From Nitrospiraceae bacterium (GTDB lineage: Bacteria; Nitrospirota; Nitrospiria; Nitrospirales; UBA8639): a stretch of DNA of 64,000 nucleotides. The stretch lies in the NCBI GenBank assembly GCA_020632595.1, contig JACKFF010000004.1:1-64000 (forward strand), written 5' to 3'. Shown one piece after another: positions 52,167 to 60,982 of this stretch; positions within the stretch are counted from its first letter, which is position 1, and every line of letters starts with the position of its first letter. The notes beneath the pieces were generated by a model. That model made no database searches, was not told the DNA's origin, and was given only the letters and a program-made list of their open reading frames with translations. The position numbers and the translations under genes are program-made.

Positions 52167-53120
52167 TTAGGTCATTTGCAGCAGGACTTTGCGTACGCCA
52201 GGTTGCGCGGCTTTTTCCATGGCCAGAACCCCATCCAGAAGTGGATAGCGGGCATGGATAAGCGGATCGACCCGGATGTGCTTCGATGCTAAGAGGCGGA
52301 TGGCCGGAGGGAACGGGCCACAACGAGATCCAATTAAGGATATTTCCTGAATGACAAAAGTCGCCATATTTAAAGACACGTCTCCATGATACGTGGATTT
52401 AAGCACAAGGGTACCTCTGGGTCGAATCAATTGGATGGCCGTGGAAAGTCCTTCGGGGCTTCCAGTGGCTTCCACAATCATATCTGCACCTTGAGGAATA
52501 GCAGATGGATGCGAGGTCACCTTGATGCCCATCTGGGTGAGCCAGGTGTCATGGTCTGAATGACGGCCCAATAGCGTAACGGCACATCCTGAAAGCACAA
52601 GAATTTGTGCGCACAGTACCCCCAATTTCCCATCTCCGATGACGACCACCCGGTCGGTTGGTTTGATCGAGACTAACTGGGGAATTTCACAGGCTGCGGC
52701 TAAGGGCTCGATAAAGACGGCCTGATCATCGGAAATGGAGTCAGGCACGACAAAAAGGTTTTCAACCGGCAGAGTAAGATAATCCGCAAAGGCCCCATCC
52801 CGGCCCTGGATGCCTAATGTGGTGCGATGAGGGCAATGCGTGGGATGGCCGTTGGCACAGGTTTCACAAGTGCGACAGGCGGCATTGATCTCTCCGACGA
52901 CTCGTTTTCCAATCAATTCTGTATCGGGGGCCTCATCGACTATCCCAACAAACTCATGCCCCAAAACCCCTTGAAAGGCCATATACCCTTTGAGTAGCTG
53001 AAGATCGGTCGAACAGATTCCAGCTTGGATAACCCTGATTCTAGCTTCCCCATGTGGACGCGGGGGTAGGGGTAAGTCGGTTTGAAGTTGAAGCTTTTGA
53101 TGAAGAACAAGTCCCCGCAT
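52167..53120 (-). CDS. Zinc-dependent alcohol dehydrogenase (MDR family)
   Basis: The product has 317 residues. Catalytic zinc ligands are Cys36 (GICSTD) and His55-Glu56 (GHEFVG); structural zinc ligands are Cys82, 85, 88 and 96 (ACRTCETCANGHPTHC). The Rossmann part has VVVIGDGKLGVLCAQ. It is somewhat shorter than the usual ~340 residues of sorbitol/threonine dehydrogenase types but keeps all motifs. It oxidises an alcohol with NAD(P); the substrate is unknown. It is monocistronic, between the tRNA and the flagellar-like gene. Confidence 0.9.
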   Translation of the reverse strand: MRGLVLHQKLQLQTDLPLPPRPHGEARIRVIQAGICSTDLQLLKGYMAFQGVLGHEFVGIVDEAPDTELIGKRVVGEINAACRTCETCANGHPTHCPHRTTLGIQGRDGAFADYLTLPVENLFVVPDSISDDQAVFIEPLAAACEIPQLVSIKPTDRVVVIGDGKLGVLCAQILVLSGCAVTLLGRHSDHDTWLTQMGIKVTSHPSAIPQGADMIVEATGSPEGLSTAIQLIRPRGTLVLKSTYHGDVSLNMATFVIQEISLIGSRCGPFPPAIRLLASKHIRVDPLIHARYPLLDGVLAMEKAAQPGVRKVLLQMT

Positions 53121-53372
53121 ATGGCTCCTTTATGAAAAACCCTAGGAAAAACCCTAAGAGGTGCCTGATAGACCATAGCAAAAATGCTGTCAAGGTTCAG
53201 CAATGTCTGTAAATATTCAGTAAGACAATTTTCCTCAGTAAGGGTATCTCTATCTCCGGCATATTGCGGAAACTCTTCCATTCACATTAGGAAAGGTTTT
53301 GGGACTTTGGTCGATAACATGATGGTATATGGATGGCTGCGAGAAGCCCATTGAGGCAAAGGAGATGTCATA

Positions 53373-53726
53373 ATGATTGCCGGTATGGCCTCTGCTCTTT
53401 CTGGAATTCAAGCCGGGGAAAGAATGCTCAGCATTGGCGCGCATAATATTGCCAATGCCCAAACGGAAAGTTTTAAACGAACCCGTGCTCTTTTAGAAGA
53501 ATCGTCAGCTGGTGGTGGAGTGAGAGTTACTTTGCAAACAGATGAACGCCCCGGTCCCCAACTTCTCTCCAGTAATAACTTGTTCAGTCTTCGCGAAGGA
53601 TCTAATGTGGATCTCAGTGAAGAAATAATTTCCAATTTGCAAGCGGTGAATCTCATAGAGGCCAATATGGCCGGCATGAGAATTCAGGGGAAAGTTTTGG
53701 GCTCCCTCTTGGATATTACCGAGTAA
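53373..53726 (+). CDS. Small flagellar rod-like protein
   Basis: The product has 117 residues; AAGGAGATGTCATA precedes the ATG. The N-terminus (MASALSGIQAGERMLSIGAH then NIANAQTESFKR) matches the flagellar basal-body rod start with the ANxxT motif. The C-terminus (SNVDLSEEIISNLQAVNLIE, ANMAGMRIQGKVLGSLLDI) matches the flagellar rod C-terminal helix. Both helices are thus present with only a short centre, as in reduced FlgB/FlgC-like proteins. No other flagellar gene is nearby, so it is an orphan whose role in motility is uncertain. Confidence 0.78.
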   Translation: MIAGMASALSGIQAGERMLSIGAHNIANAQTESFKRTRALLEESSAGGGVRVTLQTDERPGPQLLSSNNLFSLREGSNVDLSEEIISNLQAVNLIEANMAGMRIQGKVLGSLLDITE

Positions 53727-54139
53727 GTCCTGCCTGACTGTAATCAATCTTCATTCGATCCCAACTTTTTTGCTCCGGCTGAATCTTTCCTGCAGTAATT
53801 TTATGGGCTTTTCGCTCCGCGGAGCGAGGCCTTCTTGTGTCTTCATCAATCCAAATAGCCGGTTCTGAAGACGTTTATGTCCTCCGCGAATATTTTTCAT
53901 TCTTTGAACAAAAGTCTTGACAAGAAGGACGAGGCAATGCTGGGCACACGTCCGTGGCGGTGGTAGTAAAAAACTAGGGATTTGACTTTGAACGTGGGAA
54001 AACAATTATTGTAGAATCAAAAGGTTATACGAAGTGAGGCGATTTGTCTTGGGGAATTTCTTGAGAACGCCAAGTGTTTTGAGATAGAAATTTTCCTATT
54101 CACTCCGTTTCTATTAAATTTTTTGAACAGGAGATCGGG
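53727..54139. other. Intergenic region upstream of degQ
   Basis: 413 bp. It contains the perfect 14-bp palindrome CGCTCCGCGGAGCG (53813-53826). A minus-strand frame of 84 codons (54005 to 53751) has no protein-like features and is not called. Confidence 0.5.
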
Positions 54140-55672
54140 ATGATGCACATGTCACGGTTGTTTGCTGGCACTGCCAGACCGTTTCGAATTGCCCCTCCAT
54201 GGGGGTTCCTTTTCCTCTTTGTAGGACTGGGGATGGTCGGTGGATTTTGGGGAAACGGGTGGTTTGTTCCCGCCCAGACGCAAGCGGCTATACCCGGAGC
54301 GTTTATTGAGGGTTTTTCAGAAATTGTTGAAAAAGTAGGACCGGCGGTTGTCAACGTGGCGGTGACTGGTGGGGGTGGACCATCTAGAGGCCTACCTCCC
54401 GGACCGTTTGGTGGGCCTCCTGGCGGAGGACCCCCTGGTGGTGGTCCCGGAGGACCTCCCGGTGGTGGTCCCGGCGGCCCTCCAGGAATGAGTGCCGGGT
54501 CCGGAGTGATTATTGATTCTCGGGGGTATATTCTGACAAATAACCACGTCGTGGAAGATGCAAGTGACATCAAGGTGTCTTTTCATGATGGACGAGAGAT
54601 GTCCGCAACTGTTGTCGGGACTGATCCGAAAACCGATCTGGCGGTCATTAAAGTCAAAGTTGACAATGGCCCACTCCCTTCAGTGGCCTGGGGAGAATAT
54701 GAATCCCTTCGTGTTGGGGATGTGGTACTAGCTCTTGGAAGCCCCTTCGGGTTGCGCAATACCGTGTCTCTGGGAATTATCAGTGCCCTTGGTCGGGGTA
54801 GTGTCGGAATTACGGAATATGAAGACTTCATTCAAACGGATGCGGCGATTAACCCGGGAAATTCCGGTGGAGCCCTGGTGAATATGAAAGGGGAGCTTAT
54901 CGGGATCAACACGGCCATTTTCTCCAGGACGGGTGGTTCCGAAGGTGTGGGATTTGCGATCGCAGTCAGTATTGCGAAGGATATTGCCGCAAGCCTGATC
55001 GAAACCGGGAAGGTAGTTAGAGGATGGATGGGAGTGGCCATTCAGGAATTAACGCCTGCGTTAGCACAATCATTCCAATTACCTGAAGGTCGACAGGGCG
55101 GGGTATTAATCAGTGAAGTACATGAAGACGGTCCTTCCGCGAAGGCCGGACTTCAACGGGGTGATGTCATCCTTGAATACGGCGGAGAAGCTGTCAAGGA
55201 CGTCAATCACCTTCGTAACATTGTTGCCCGAACAAAGGTCGGAAAGAAAAAAGAAATTAAAGTATTGCGGGAAGGCAAAGAGACCATGCTGACCTTGGAA
55301 CTGGGAGAACGGCCATCCGATCAAGCACTGGCCAAGACTGGGCCGGTGGAAGAAGAGAAAGCTCCGGCTATGGCCAAACTGGATAACGTATTGTCGGGAA
55401 TGACCGTCGCGGCGATTAGCGGGGAAAGCCGGAGTGAATTCAATATTCCTGAACAAATCAAAGGTGTAGTCGTCTCGAAAGTCGAATCGGGCAGCGCCGT
55501 TGAGGCTGCGGGTATTCAAGTTGGTGACGTCATTCAAGAAGTGAGTCGCCAAAGCGTGAAAACCATTGACGACTTCAAGCAGATTGCGTCAAAAATTGCC
55601 AAAGATGAGTTAGCCGTTTTGTTAGTCAACCGGCGCGGCAATAATCTGTTTATTGCAGTGAATCCACAATAA
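54140..55672 (+). CDS. DegQ/DegP-type periplasmic serine protease with two PDZ domains
   Basis: The product has 510 residues. An N-terminal hydrophobic helix (GFLFLFVGLGMVGGFWGNGW) acts as signal or anchor. The triad is complete: His136 (TNNHVVED), Asp166 (DPKTDLAV) and Ser242 (NPGNSGGA). Before the catalytic core lies an unusual Gly/Pro run at about 78-118 (PPGGGPGGPPGGGPGG). PDZ1 is about 290-380 (GVLISEVHEDGPSAKAGLQR) and PDZ2 about 410-505 (GVVVSKVESGSAVEAAGIQV). It degrades or refolds damaged envelope proteins. It ends in a strong terminator. Confidence 0.93.
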   Translation: MMHMSRLFAGTARPFRIAPPWGFLFLFVGLGMVGGFWGNGWFVPAQTQAAIPGAFIEGFSEIVEKVGPAVVNVAVTGGGGPSRGLPPGPFGGPPGGGPPGGGPGGPPGGGPGGPPGMSAGSGVIIDSRGYILTNNHVVEDASDIKVSFHDGREMSATVVGTDPKTDLAVIKVKVDNGPLPSVAWGEYESLRVGDVVLALGSPFGLRNTVSLGIISALGRGSVGITEYEDFIQTDAAINPGNSGGALVNMKGELIGINTAIFSRTGGSEGVGFAIAVSIAKDIAASLIETGKVVRGWMGVAIQELTPALAQSFQLPEGRQGGVLISEVHEDGPSAKAGLQRGDVILEYGGEAVKDVNHLRNIVARTKVGKKKEIKVLREGKETMLTLELGERPSDQALAKTGPVEEEKAPAMAKLDNVLSGMTVAAISGESRSEFNIPEQIKGVVVSKVESGSAVEAAGIQVGDVIQEVSRQSVKTIDDFKQIASKIAKDELAVLLVNRRGNNLFIAVNPQ

Positions 55673-55686
55673 GAAATGTAAGCACT

Positions 55687-55718
55687 GAGGGGGGCGACCG
55701 AGCCCCCCTCTGATTTTT
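55687..55718 (+). terminator. Rho-independent terminator after degQ
   Basis: A perfect 9-bp stem GAGGGGGGC / GCCCCCCTC with a 6-nt loop is followed by TGATTTTT. It separates degQ from tatC. Confidence 0.85.
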
Positions 55719-55734
55719 GTGGCGCAGGACTCGC

Positions 55735-56694
55735 ATGGCTAAACAAAGCAAAATTGGCTCCTGGTTTGAAGAGAAAGTCTTTAAGCCACTGGAAGACAAA
55801 AAAATGCCCGTCATGGAGCATTTGCAGGAGTTCCAATGGCGACTCACACGTGCCGTCATTGTTATGGCCTGTGTTTTTGTCGGGACATTTTTTTATGCAG
55901 ATACGCTTGTGACCTGGCTACGGATCCCTCTGCAAAATTATTTCATTTTAGATTCATGGGAATGGATGCCATCGGATTTGCCAAAAATTCCTTTCGTCTT
56001 CCTCTCTCCGGCTGAAGCCTTATGGCAAAATGTGAAAGTGGCCGGGTTATGTGCAGTTGTCTTGTCGACCCCTCACTGGTTGTGGGAAGTCTGGCAATTT
56101 GTCCTTCCAGGATTACATGCCCAGGAAAGACGGTTTGTCGGACCTTTCACCGCCATTAGCACGGTGGCCTTTTATTTGGGATTGACCTTCTGTTTTTTTG
56201 TCGTGTTGCCCTTCGCGTTACATTTTTTGATTTCATATGGGTTGGCATCGGGGTTTATTGCACAAATTTCTATTGCCAATTATGTGGGTTTTATCCTGTG
56301 GTTCATGTTGGTCTTTGGACTGATTTTTGAGGTTCCCCTGGCGTTGACCTTGATGGCTAAATTAGGATGGGTGGATGCTCCGATATTGCGAAAATACAGG
56401 AAATGGGCCTTTCTGGGATCCTTTCTTTTCGCGGCTATTCTGACGCCCACGCCTGATCCATTCAACCAATGTATTATGGCCATCCCCATGTATTTCTTTT
56501 ATGAAGTGGGTATTATCAGTGCCCAAGTCTTTGGCAGGAAAAAAACTCCAGAAAGTGGGGATGCTGGGGCACCCGCCCCGGTCTCTGGCCCGCCGGCAGT
56601 CCGGCGTCCTCCATTAGCCCCGCAACCAGTGGGAGCCGGGTCTGGTGGGGATGAGGAATATGTTGACGTTCCTGACTCAGGTCCGCGGCAATAG
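55735..56694 (+). CDS. tatC: Twin-arginine translocase subunit TatC
   Basis: The product has 319 residues from the ATG at 55735. It is the receptor component that recognises folded, twin-arginine-signal proteins in the inner membrane. MEHLQEFQWRLTRAVIVMAC is the conserved N-terminal motif with its glutamate. Six membrane helices follow (for example LGLTFCFFVVLPFALHFLIS), with the conserved FEVPL and LTPTPDPFNQ loop. The C-terminal ~60 residues after FGRKKT are Pro/Gly-rich and acidic (EEYVDVPDSGPRQ), an extension beyond the usual ~250-260. tatA/B are not in the window. It begins the molybdenum cofactor series. Confidence 0.95.
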   Translation: MAKQSKIGSWFEEKVFKPLEDKKMPVMEHLQEFQWRLTRAVIVMACVFVGTFFYADTLVTWLRIPLQNYFILDSWEWMPSDLPKIPFVFLSPAEALWQNVKVAGLCAVVLSTPHWLWEVWQFVLPGLHAQERRFVGPFTAISTVAFYLGLTFCFFVVLPFALHFLISYGLASGFIAQISIANYVGFILWFMLVFGLIFEVPLALTLMAKLGWVDAPILRKYRKWAFLGSFLFAAILTPTPDPFNQCIMAIPMYFFYEVGIISAQVFGRKKTPESGDAGAPAPVSGPPAVRRPPLAPQPVGAGSGGDEEYVDVPDSGPRQ

Positions 56695-56715
56695 GAAACC
56701 CCTGAGAAGCATTCG

Positions 56716-57198
56716 ATGATACGTGTGGCTGTGGTATTGATCAGCAGCAAAATTCAATCAGGCCAAAAACCTGATGAGAATCGAACACCTTTGGAAAGGG
56801 TCTTGACGAATCACCAATTGACCCTTTTATCCTATGATGTCGTGGCGGATGATCGTCAGGCCATTTCCAGCCAATTGAACACAATCTGTGAGACGACTGC
56901 GCCTCATATTATTTTGACTCTTGGGGGAACGGGTGTGCGACCAACAGATTGGGCGCCAGAGGCAACCAGAGATGTGATTGAAAAAGAGATACCCGGCATC
57001 GGAGAAGCCATGAGAGCTGAAAGTCTTAAAAAAGTCAAGACCGCCATGCTCTCACGCGGAACGGCTGGAATTAAGGGGACCACGCTCATTATGAATCTGC
57101 CCGGAAGCATAAACGGCGTGCAGGAAAATTTGAAAATGGTCCTACCGCTTTTAGAGCATATGGTGGAGAAAATGGGCAGTATGGCCACGTCGTCATGA
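56716..57198 (+). CDS. MogA/MoaB-family molybdopterin adenylyltransferase
   Basis: The product has 160 residues of the MoCF-biosynthesis fold. Motifs: IRVAVVLISSKIQSGQ at the start, IILTLGGTGVRPTDWAPEAT with the nucleotide/pterin-binding GGTG, RGTAGIKGTTLIMNLPGS for the second binding loop. It activates molybdopterin by adenylation before molybdate insertion. MogA and MoaB cannot be told apart from sequence alone. It starts 22 bp after tatC. Confidence 0.9.
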   Translation: MIRVAVVLISSKIQSGQKPDENRTPLERVLTNHQLTLLSYDVVADDRQAISSQLNTICETTAPHIILTLGGTGVRPTDWAPEATRDVIEKEIPGIGEAMRAESLKKVKTAMLSRGTAGIKGTTLIMNLPGSINGVQENLKMVLPLLEHMVEKMGSMATSS

Positions 57199-57264
57199 CA
57201 TATGCGTGTGGCCGAATTTTTATTATCCAAACTATCATCGTAGTGGATGTATGTGGAGGGATTC

Positions 57265-58230
57265 ATGGCAACTGAACTGAATATGATTCAACCATCCTCG
57301 AGTTCGAGTGGGGATGTCTGTACCTATATGTGGGCGTGTGCCATTTGTGATGAAACCGAAACCTGTCAAAAGGACCGCGAAGGACATAGTCGCTGGCTGG
57401 TCGCAAAGCGCATGGAGCGCATTGATTACAAAATATTGGTCATGAGCAATAAGGGCGGGGTTGGAAAAAGCACGATGACCACCAATCTTGCCATTAGTTT
57501 GGCCCTTAAAGGGTATGAAGTGGGAATATGCGATATGGATATTCATGGCCCGAATATTCCAAAAATGGTGGGAGCCGAAGGGCAGAAACTTAAAATCAGT
57601 ACAGGTGGCGGAATTATTCCCCATCAAGCCTATAATCTAAAAATCGCCTCAATGTCTTTTCTTTTGCAAAATTCGGATGATCCCATTATCTGGCGGGATG
57701 CGTACAAGTTTGAATTCATCAACCAGCTGTTAGGTGGAGTGGAGTGGCAGGACCTCAACTTTCTGCTAATTGACCTGCCGCCAGGGACCGGGAATGAATC
57801 GGTAACGACGATTGATCTCATCGGTGATGTCACAGGTTGCGTTATTGTATCCACTCCACAGGAAGTAGCCCTGTTAGACTCCAGAAAGTCGGTTACCTTC
57901 GCGAGGGATAGTGAGCTTCCCATCATTGGTATTGTGGAAAATATGAGCGGGTTAGATTGCCCCCATTGCCACCAATCCATTGAGTTGTTCAGAAAAGGTG
58001 GGGGTGAAGCCTCGGCCGCGGACATGGGCGTCCCCTTCCTCGGCCGTGTACCACTGGATCCGGAAATGGTTCTCCAGTGTGATCGTGGCGAACCCTATGC
58101 GCTGTTTCATTCGGATCTTCCCACGGCTGACTCCATTCATGGCATTGCAAACAAAGTGGAGGAGTTCTGTAAAAAGAAAGATTCGCTGGTGAAGGTGTCG
58201 GCGAGGCCGGCTCCATTCAAAAAGGCCTAA
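57265..58230 (+). CDS. Mrp/NBP35-type iron-sulfur cluster carrier ATPase
   Basis: The product has 321 residues from the ATG at 57265, with GGAGGGATT before it. The P-loop SNKGGVGKST lies at 61-70, with DMDIHGPNIPKMVG and IDLPPGTGNES as Walker-type motifs. A C-terminal CPHC (in LDCPHCHQS) binds the bridging Fe-S cluster. An N-terminal Cys cluster (Cys19, 25, 28 and 34: VCTYMWACAICDETETC) is reminiscent of the NBP35 ferredoxin-like motif and is absent from ordinary Mrp. It delivers 4Fe-4S clusters to apoproteins, here probably a molybdo-iron-sulfur enzyme judging by the neighbours. Confidence 0.88.
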   Translation: MATELNMIQPSSSSSGDVCTYMWACAICDETETCQKDREGHSRWLVAKRMERIDYKILVMSNKGGVGKSTMTTNLAISLALKGYEVGICDMDIHGPNIPKMVGAEGQKLKISTGGGIIPHQAYNLKIASMSFLLQNSDDPIIWRDAYKFEFINQLLGGVEWQDLNFLLIDLPPGTGNESVTTIDLIGDVTGCVIVSTPQEVALLDSRKSVTFARDSELPIIGIVENMSGLDCPHCHQSIELFRKGGGEASAADMGVPFLGRVPLDPEMVLQCDRGEPYALFHSDLPTADSIHGIANKVEEFCKKKDSLVKVSARPAPFKKA

Positions 58231-58446
58231 CCGGTCGCCTCGAGCGGGTCGTGGGTGTGTTTCCCTATTATCTGGCTAATTGATTAGAACGGCAGAGCCT
58301 GGCCGGGTGTACAAGCATTGAATGTGTATAAACTACCGTAACGAAATAAAAAAACAGATGTTTAGTGTGCTCGTGGCGGGACTCTGAAGAGGGTGCCGCT
58401 GTCTTCAGAAAACAACTTCAACCTTCCGAATGATTAGGCAAGACTC

Positions 58447-59676
58447 ATGGATCAGCTTACTTTGTTAACTTCCGCCCAACAAACTGTCCTGGATGCGGCG
58501 CATCCCTTAGGCTGTGAAAAAATCGGGCTCCTTGATTCCCTCGGCAGGGTTTTGGGAGAAGACATTCTCGCCCCACGATCCAATCCTCCATGGGACAATT
58601 CGGCGATGGATGGCTTTGCCGTCCGGTGGGCCGACATTAAGCAGGACTATGCCATTACTCGAATTCCGGAATTGACTATTGTGGAAGATGTCGCAGCAGG
58701 AGCTGTGGCTACGAAAACCGTCGGCCCAGGCGAAGCGATTCGAATTATGACCGGAGCCCCCATGCCGGCCGGAGCAGATACTGTCGTGAGGGTGGAATAC
58801 ACGGAGCCTTCAGGGACGAAGGTGCGAATCATGAAGACTGAAGCCGGTCAGGGTTCCAACATCAGACCAAAAGGGGAAGATGTGACGGAAGGAGAGTGTA
58901 TCATTCCAAAAGGGACCCAACTGCGTTCCGGGGAAATCGGCATGTTGGCCATTCTGGCCAAATCTTTTGTCCTTGTGTCGCAGCGTCCTCGAGTGGCCAT
59001 CCTTTCTACAGGAGATGAATTGGCGGATCTGGATGAATCATTTGATGAGCATAAAATCGTAAATTCCAACAGCTATGGCATTGCTGCTGCGGTTCAAGAG
59101 TCGGGAGGAATCCCTGTCCTCTTGGGAATTGCCAAAGACAACCCTGATTCCTTAAAAGACAAAATCCGACAGGGGCTCACCTGCGATATTTTGGTATTAT
59201 CGGGTGGAGTCTCCATGGGAGATTATGACTTTACCAAGCCGGTGTTTGCCGAACTCGGTGCAGACATGAATTTCTGGAAATTAGCGATTCGCCCCGGACA
59301 GCCGGTAGCCTTTGGTAAAATCCAAGGAAAGTTGGCGTTTGGCTTGCCGGGGAATCCCGTTTCTTCAATGGTTACCTTTGATCAACTCGTGCGACCAGCC
59401 ATGTTGAAAATGGGCGGACATCGAAAGTGGGAACGACCGGTTGTGAAAGCCATTTTTCAAGAAACATTCTCCAAACATCCCGACCGGCGGCATTTCCTCC
59501 GCGGCATTCTTCAACAGGAAAATGGGGTCCTCACGGTCCGGACGACCGGTGGCCAGGGGTCCGGCATCCTCACCTCAATGGTGAAAGCGAATGGATTCAT
59601 TGATGTACCGGAAGAGGTCGAATCTCTGAAGCCGGGCGATTGGGTAAACGTCCAACTATTATCACGAAATTTTTAA
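58447..59676 (+). CDS. moeA: Molybdopterin molybdotransferase MoeA
   Basis: The product has 409 residues. It inserts molybdate into adenylated molybdopterin. Motifs in order: PPWDNSAMDGFAVRW (substrate site), RIMTGAPMPAGADTVVRVEY, PKGEDVTEG, the MogA-like domain with ILSTGDEL and VLSGGVSMGDYDF, and LPGNPVSSMVTFD. The C-terminal beta domain is complete. It is 216 bp downstream of mrp, a gap with room for its own promoter, and is followed by mobB after 81 bp. Confidence 0.95.
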   Translation: MDQLTLLTSAQQTVLDAAHPLGCEKIGLLDSLGRVLGEDILAPRSNPPWDNSAMDGFAVRWADIKQDYAITRIPELTIVEDVAAGAVATKTVGPGEAIRIMTGAPMPAGADTVVRVEYTEPSGTKVRIMKTEAGQGSNIRPKGEDVTEGECIIPKGTQLRSGEIGMLAILAKSFVLVSQRPRVAILSTGDELADLDESFDEHKIVNSNSYGIAAAVQESGGIPVLLGIAKDNPDSLKDKIRQGLTCDILVLSGGVSMGDYDFTKPVFAELGADMNFWKLAIRPGQPVAFGKIQGKLAFGLPGNPVSSMVTFDQLVRPAMLKMGGHRKWERPVVKAIFQETFSKHPDRRHFLRGILQQENGVLTVRTTGGQGSGILTSMVKANGFIDVPEEVESLKPGDWVNVQLLSRNF

Positions 59677-59757
59677 AAGATATACGACATATTTTTCATC
59701 AGTCACGCTGTCTTTTTGGCATCATTCGACCTCATAGAAGGGAGTACAGGCTTCATC

Positions 59758-60261
59758 ATGACACCTCCCATTTTGGGTTTTGTTGGCCGCTCCAACAGTG
59801 GCAAAACGACCTTGATTGAACGGCTTATTCCGGAGCTGACTCACGCGGGTTATCGAGTGGCCACCATCAAGCATGCGGGGCATGGGTTCGATCTCGATAC
59901 TGAAGGCAAAGACAGTTGGCGCCACAAACGCGCAGGGGCCAGTACGGTCATTGTCTTGTCCAAGGGTAGCCTGGCCATGTTTGCTGATGTTCCGGAAGAA
60001 CTTCCTGTCGATCAAGTGCGGGACCGATTCATCAAGGGAGAAATCGATTTAATTATTGCCGAAGGCTGGAAAAGCCACGGGTTTCCGAAAGTCATCGTTG
60101 TGCGCGAGCAGCTACAAGAAGTAGATGTGTCATTAGATGGTTTATTGGCCGTGGCTTCAATGAAACGTATTGAATGCTCGGCCCCATGGTTTGATCGGGA
60201 TGACGTCCAAGGGCTGGCGCAACTGATCATGAAAAAGTTCCCGCTGCAAAGGGATTCGTAA
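59758..60261 (+). CDS. mobB: Molybdopterin-guanine dinucleotide biosynthesis protein MobB
   Basis: The product has 167 residues from the ATG at 59758; an upstream TTG adds 14 residues without homology. It is a P-loop GTPase: GRSNSGKTTLIERLIPEL (10-27), VATIKHAGHGFDLDTEGKDS with the conserved KH, RHKRAGA, and IIAEGWKSHGFPKV. It assists MobA in making the guanine dinucleotide form of the cofactor, as used by DMSO-reductase-family enzymes (including nitrite oxidoreductase and nitrate reductase). It is 5 bp from the cytochrome gene. Confidence 0.93.
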   Translation: MTPPILGFVGRSNSGKTTLIERLIPELTHAGYRVATIKHAGHGFDLDTEGKDSWRHKRAGASTVIVLSKGSLAMFADVPEELPVDQVRDRFIKGEIDLIIAEGWKSHGFPKVIVVREQLQEVDVSLDGLLAVASMKRIECSAPWFDRDDVQGLAQLIMKKFPLQRDS

Positions 60262-60266
60262 CGTTC

Positions 60267-60965
60267 ATGGGAAAAGGCCTGACCCTCATTGCGGCCACAC
60301 TCCTGGTGCTGGCTTTAGGAGGGGCCGCGGCTATCCCGCTGACCAATCAGCCCACCTTCTGTGCGAGTTGTCATACCATCAGACCATCCTACGATTCCTG
60401 GGTACGATCCAGTCATAAAGATGTCACCTGTGTCGATTGCCACGTCCGTCCAGGTATTTCCGGGTTTATTCAGGATAAAGTCTTTGCCGGAATAGAAGAC
60501 GTCGCGATCACCGTTTTGGGAACCCCGACCGAACCGCATAACCTTGAATCCCATGTAGCTTCTTCCGTGTGCATTGGTTGTCATCGAGCCATCTTGCGGG
60601 TGACGGAAGTCTCTGCGCGTGATTTGCCCCAACCGGTCAAGGATGTCGGGCTAATCATGAATCATCGGGAACACATGGAGGCGTTTCAGAAACGCGGAAA
60701 AGGGGAGGGGTGTACGACCTGTCACGGACGGGTCGTACACGGGACGCCGATTAAAGGGTATCCCATTGTGATTCCGCGCGGGCATGTCAAACTCGATGAT
60801 CAACCACATGAGCCGGATCATCCAAAAGACTCGGCGCTCTGGAAAGCGAACATGGCCGATTGTCTGCGCTGTCATGATGGGGAACAACGTTTCGAGAGTG
60901 AAGTGCTGAGCAATCGCTGTGAAACTTGTCACCTGCCCGATAAAATCGGTGGGTTTTTGTTTTGA
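60267..60965 (+). CDS. NapC/NirT-like multihaem cytochrome c, six haem sites
   Basis: The product has 232 residues. An N-terminal membrane helix (LTLIAATLLVLALGGAAAIP) anchors a periplasmic domain. There are six CxxCH motifs: CASCH 32-36, CVDCH 55-59, CIGCH 102-106, CTTCH 149-153, CLRCH 199-203 and CETCH 218-222. The first four with the N-terminal SWVRSSHKDVTCVDCH pattern resemble NapC/NirT quinol-oxidising tetrahaem proteins; the last two are extra. It probably moves electrons between the quinone pool and periplasmic carriers. It begins 5 bp after mobB and is followed directly by the ABC ATPase gene. Confidence 0.9.
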   Translation: MGKGLTLIAATLLVLALGGAAAIPLTNQPTFCASCHTIRPSYDSWVRSSHKDVTCVDCHVRPGISGFIQDKVFAGIEDVAITVLGTPTEPHNLESHVASSVCIGCHRAILRVTEVSARDLPQPVKDVGLIMNHREHMEAFQKRGKGEGCTTCHGRVVHGTPIKGYPIVIPRGHVKLDDQPHEPDHPKDSALWKANMADCLRCHDGEQRFESEVLSNRCETCHLPDKIGGFLF

Positions 60966-60982
60966 TACCAGCCTCAGATTCC

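Noticed and set aside
53751..54005. 84-codon minus-strand frame
   Set aside because: No ribosome-binding site, no domain, no conserved-looking composition. Treated as intergenic.
54140..54600. Minus-strand Pro/Gly-rich frame opposite degQ
   Set aside because: It is a mirror of the Gly/Pro-coding run and lacks a start signal.
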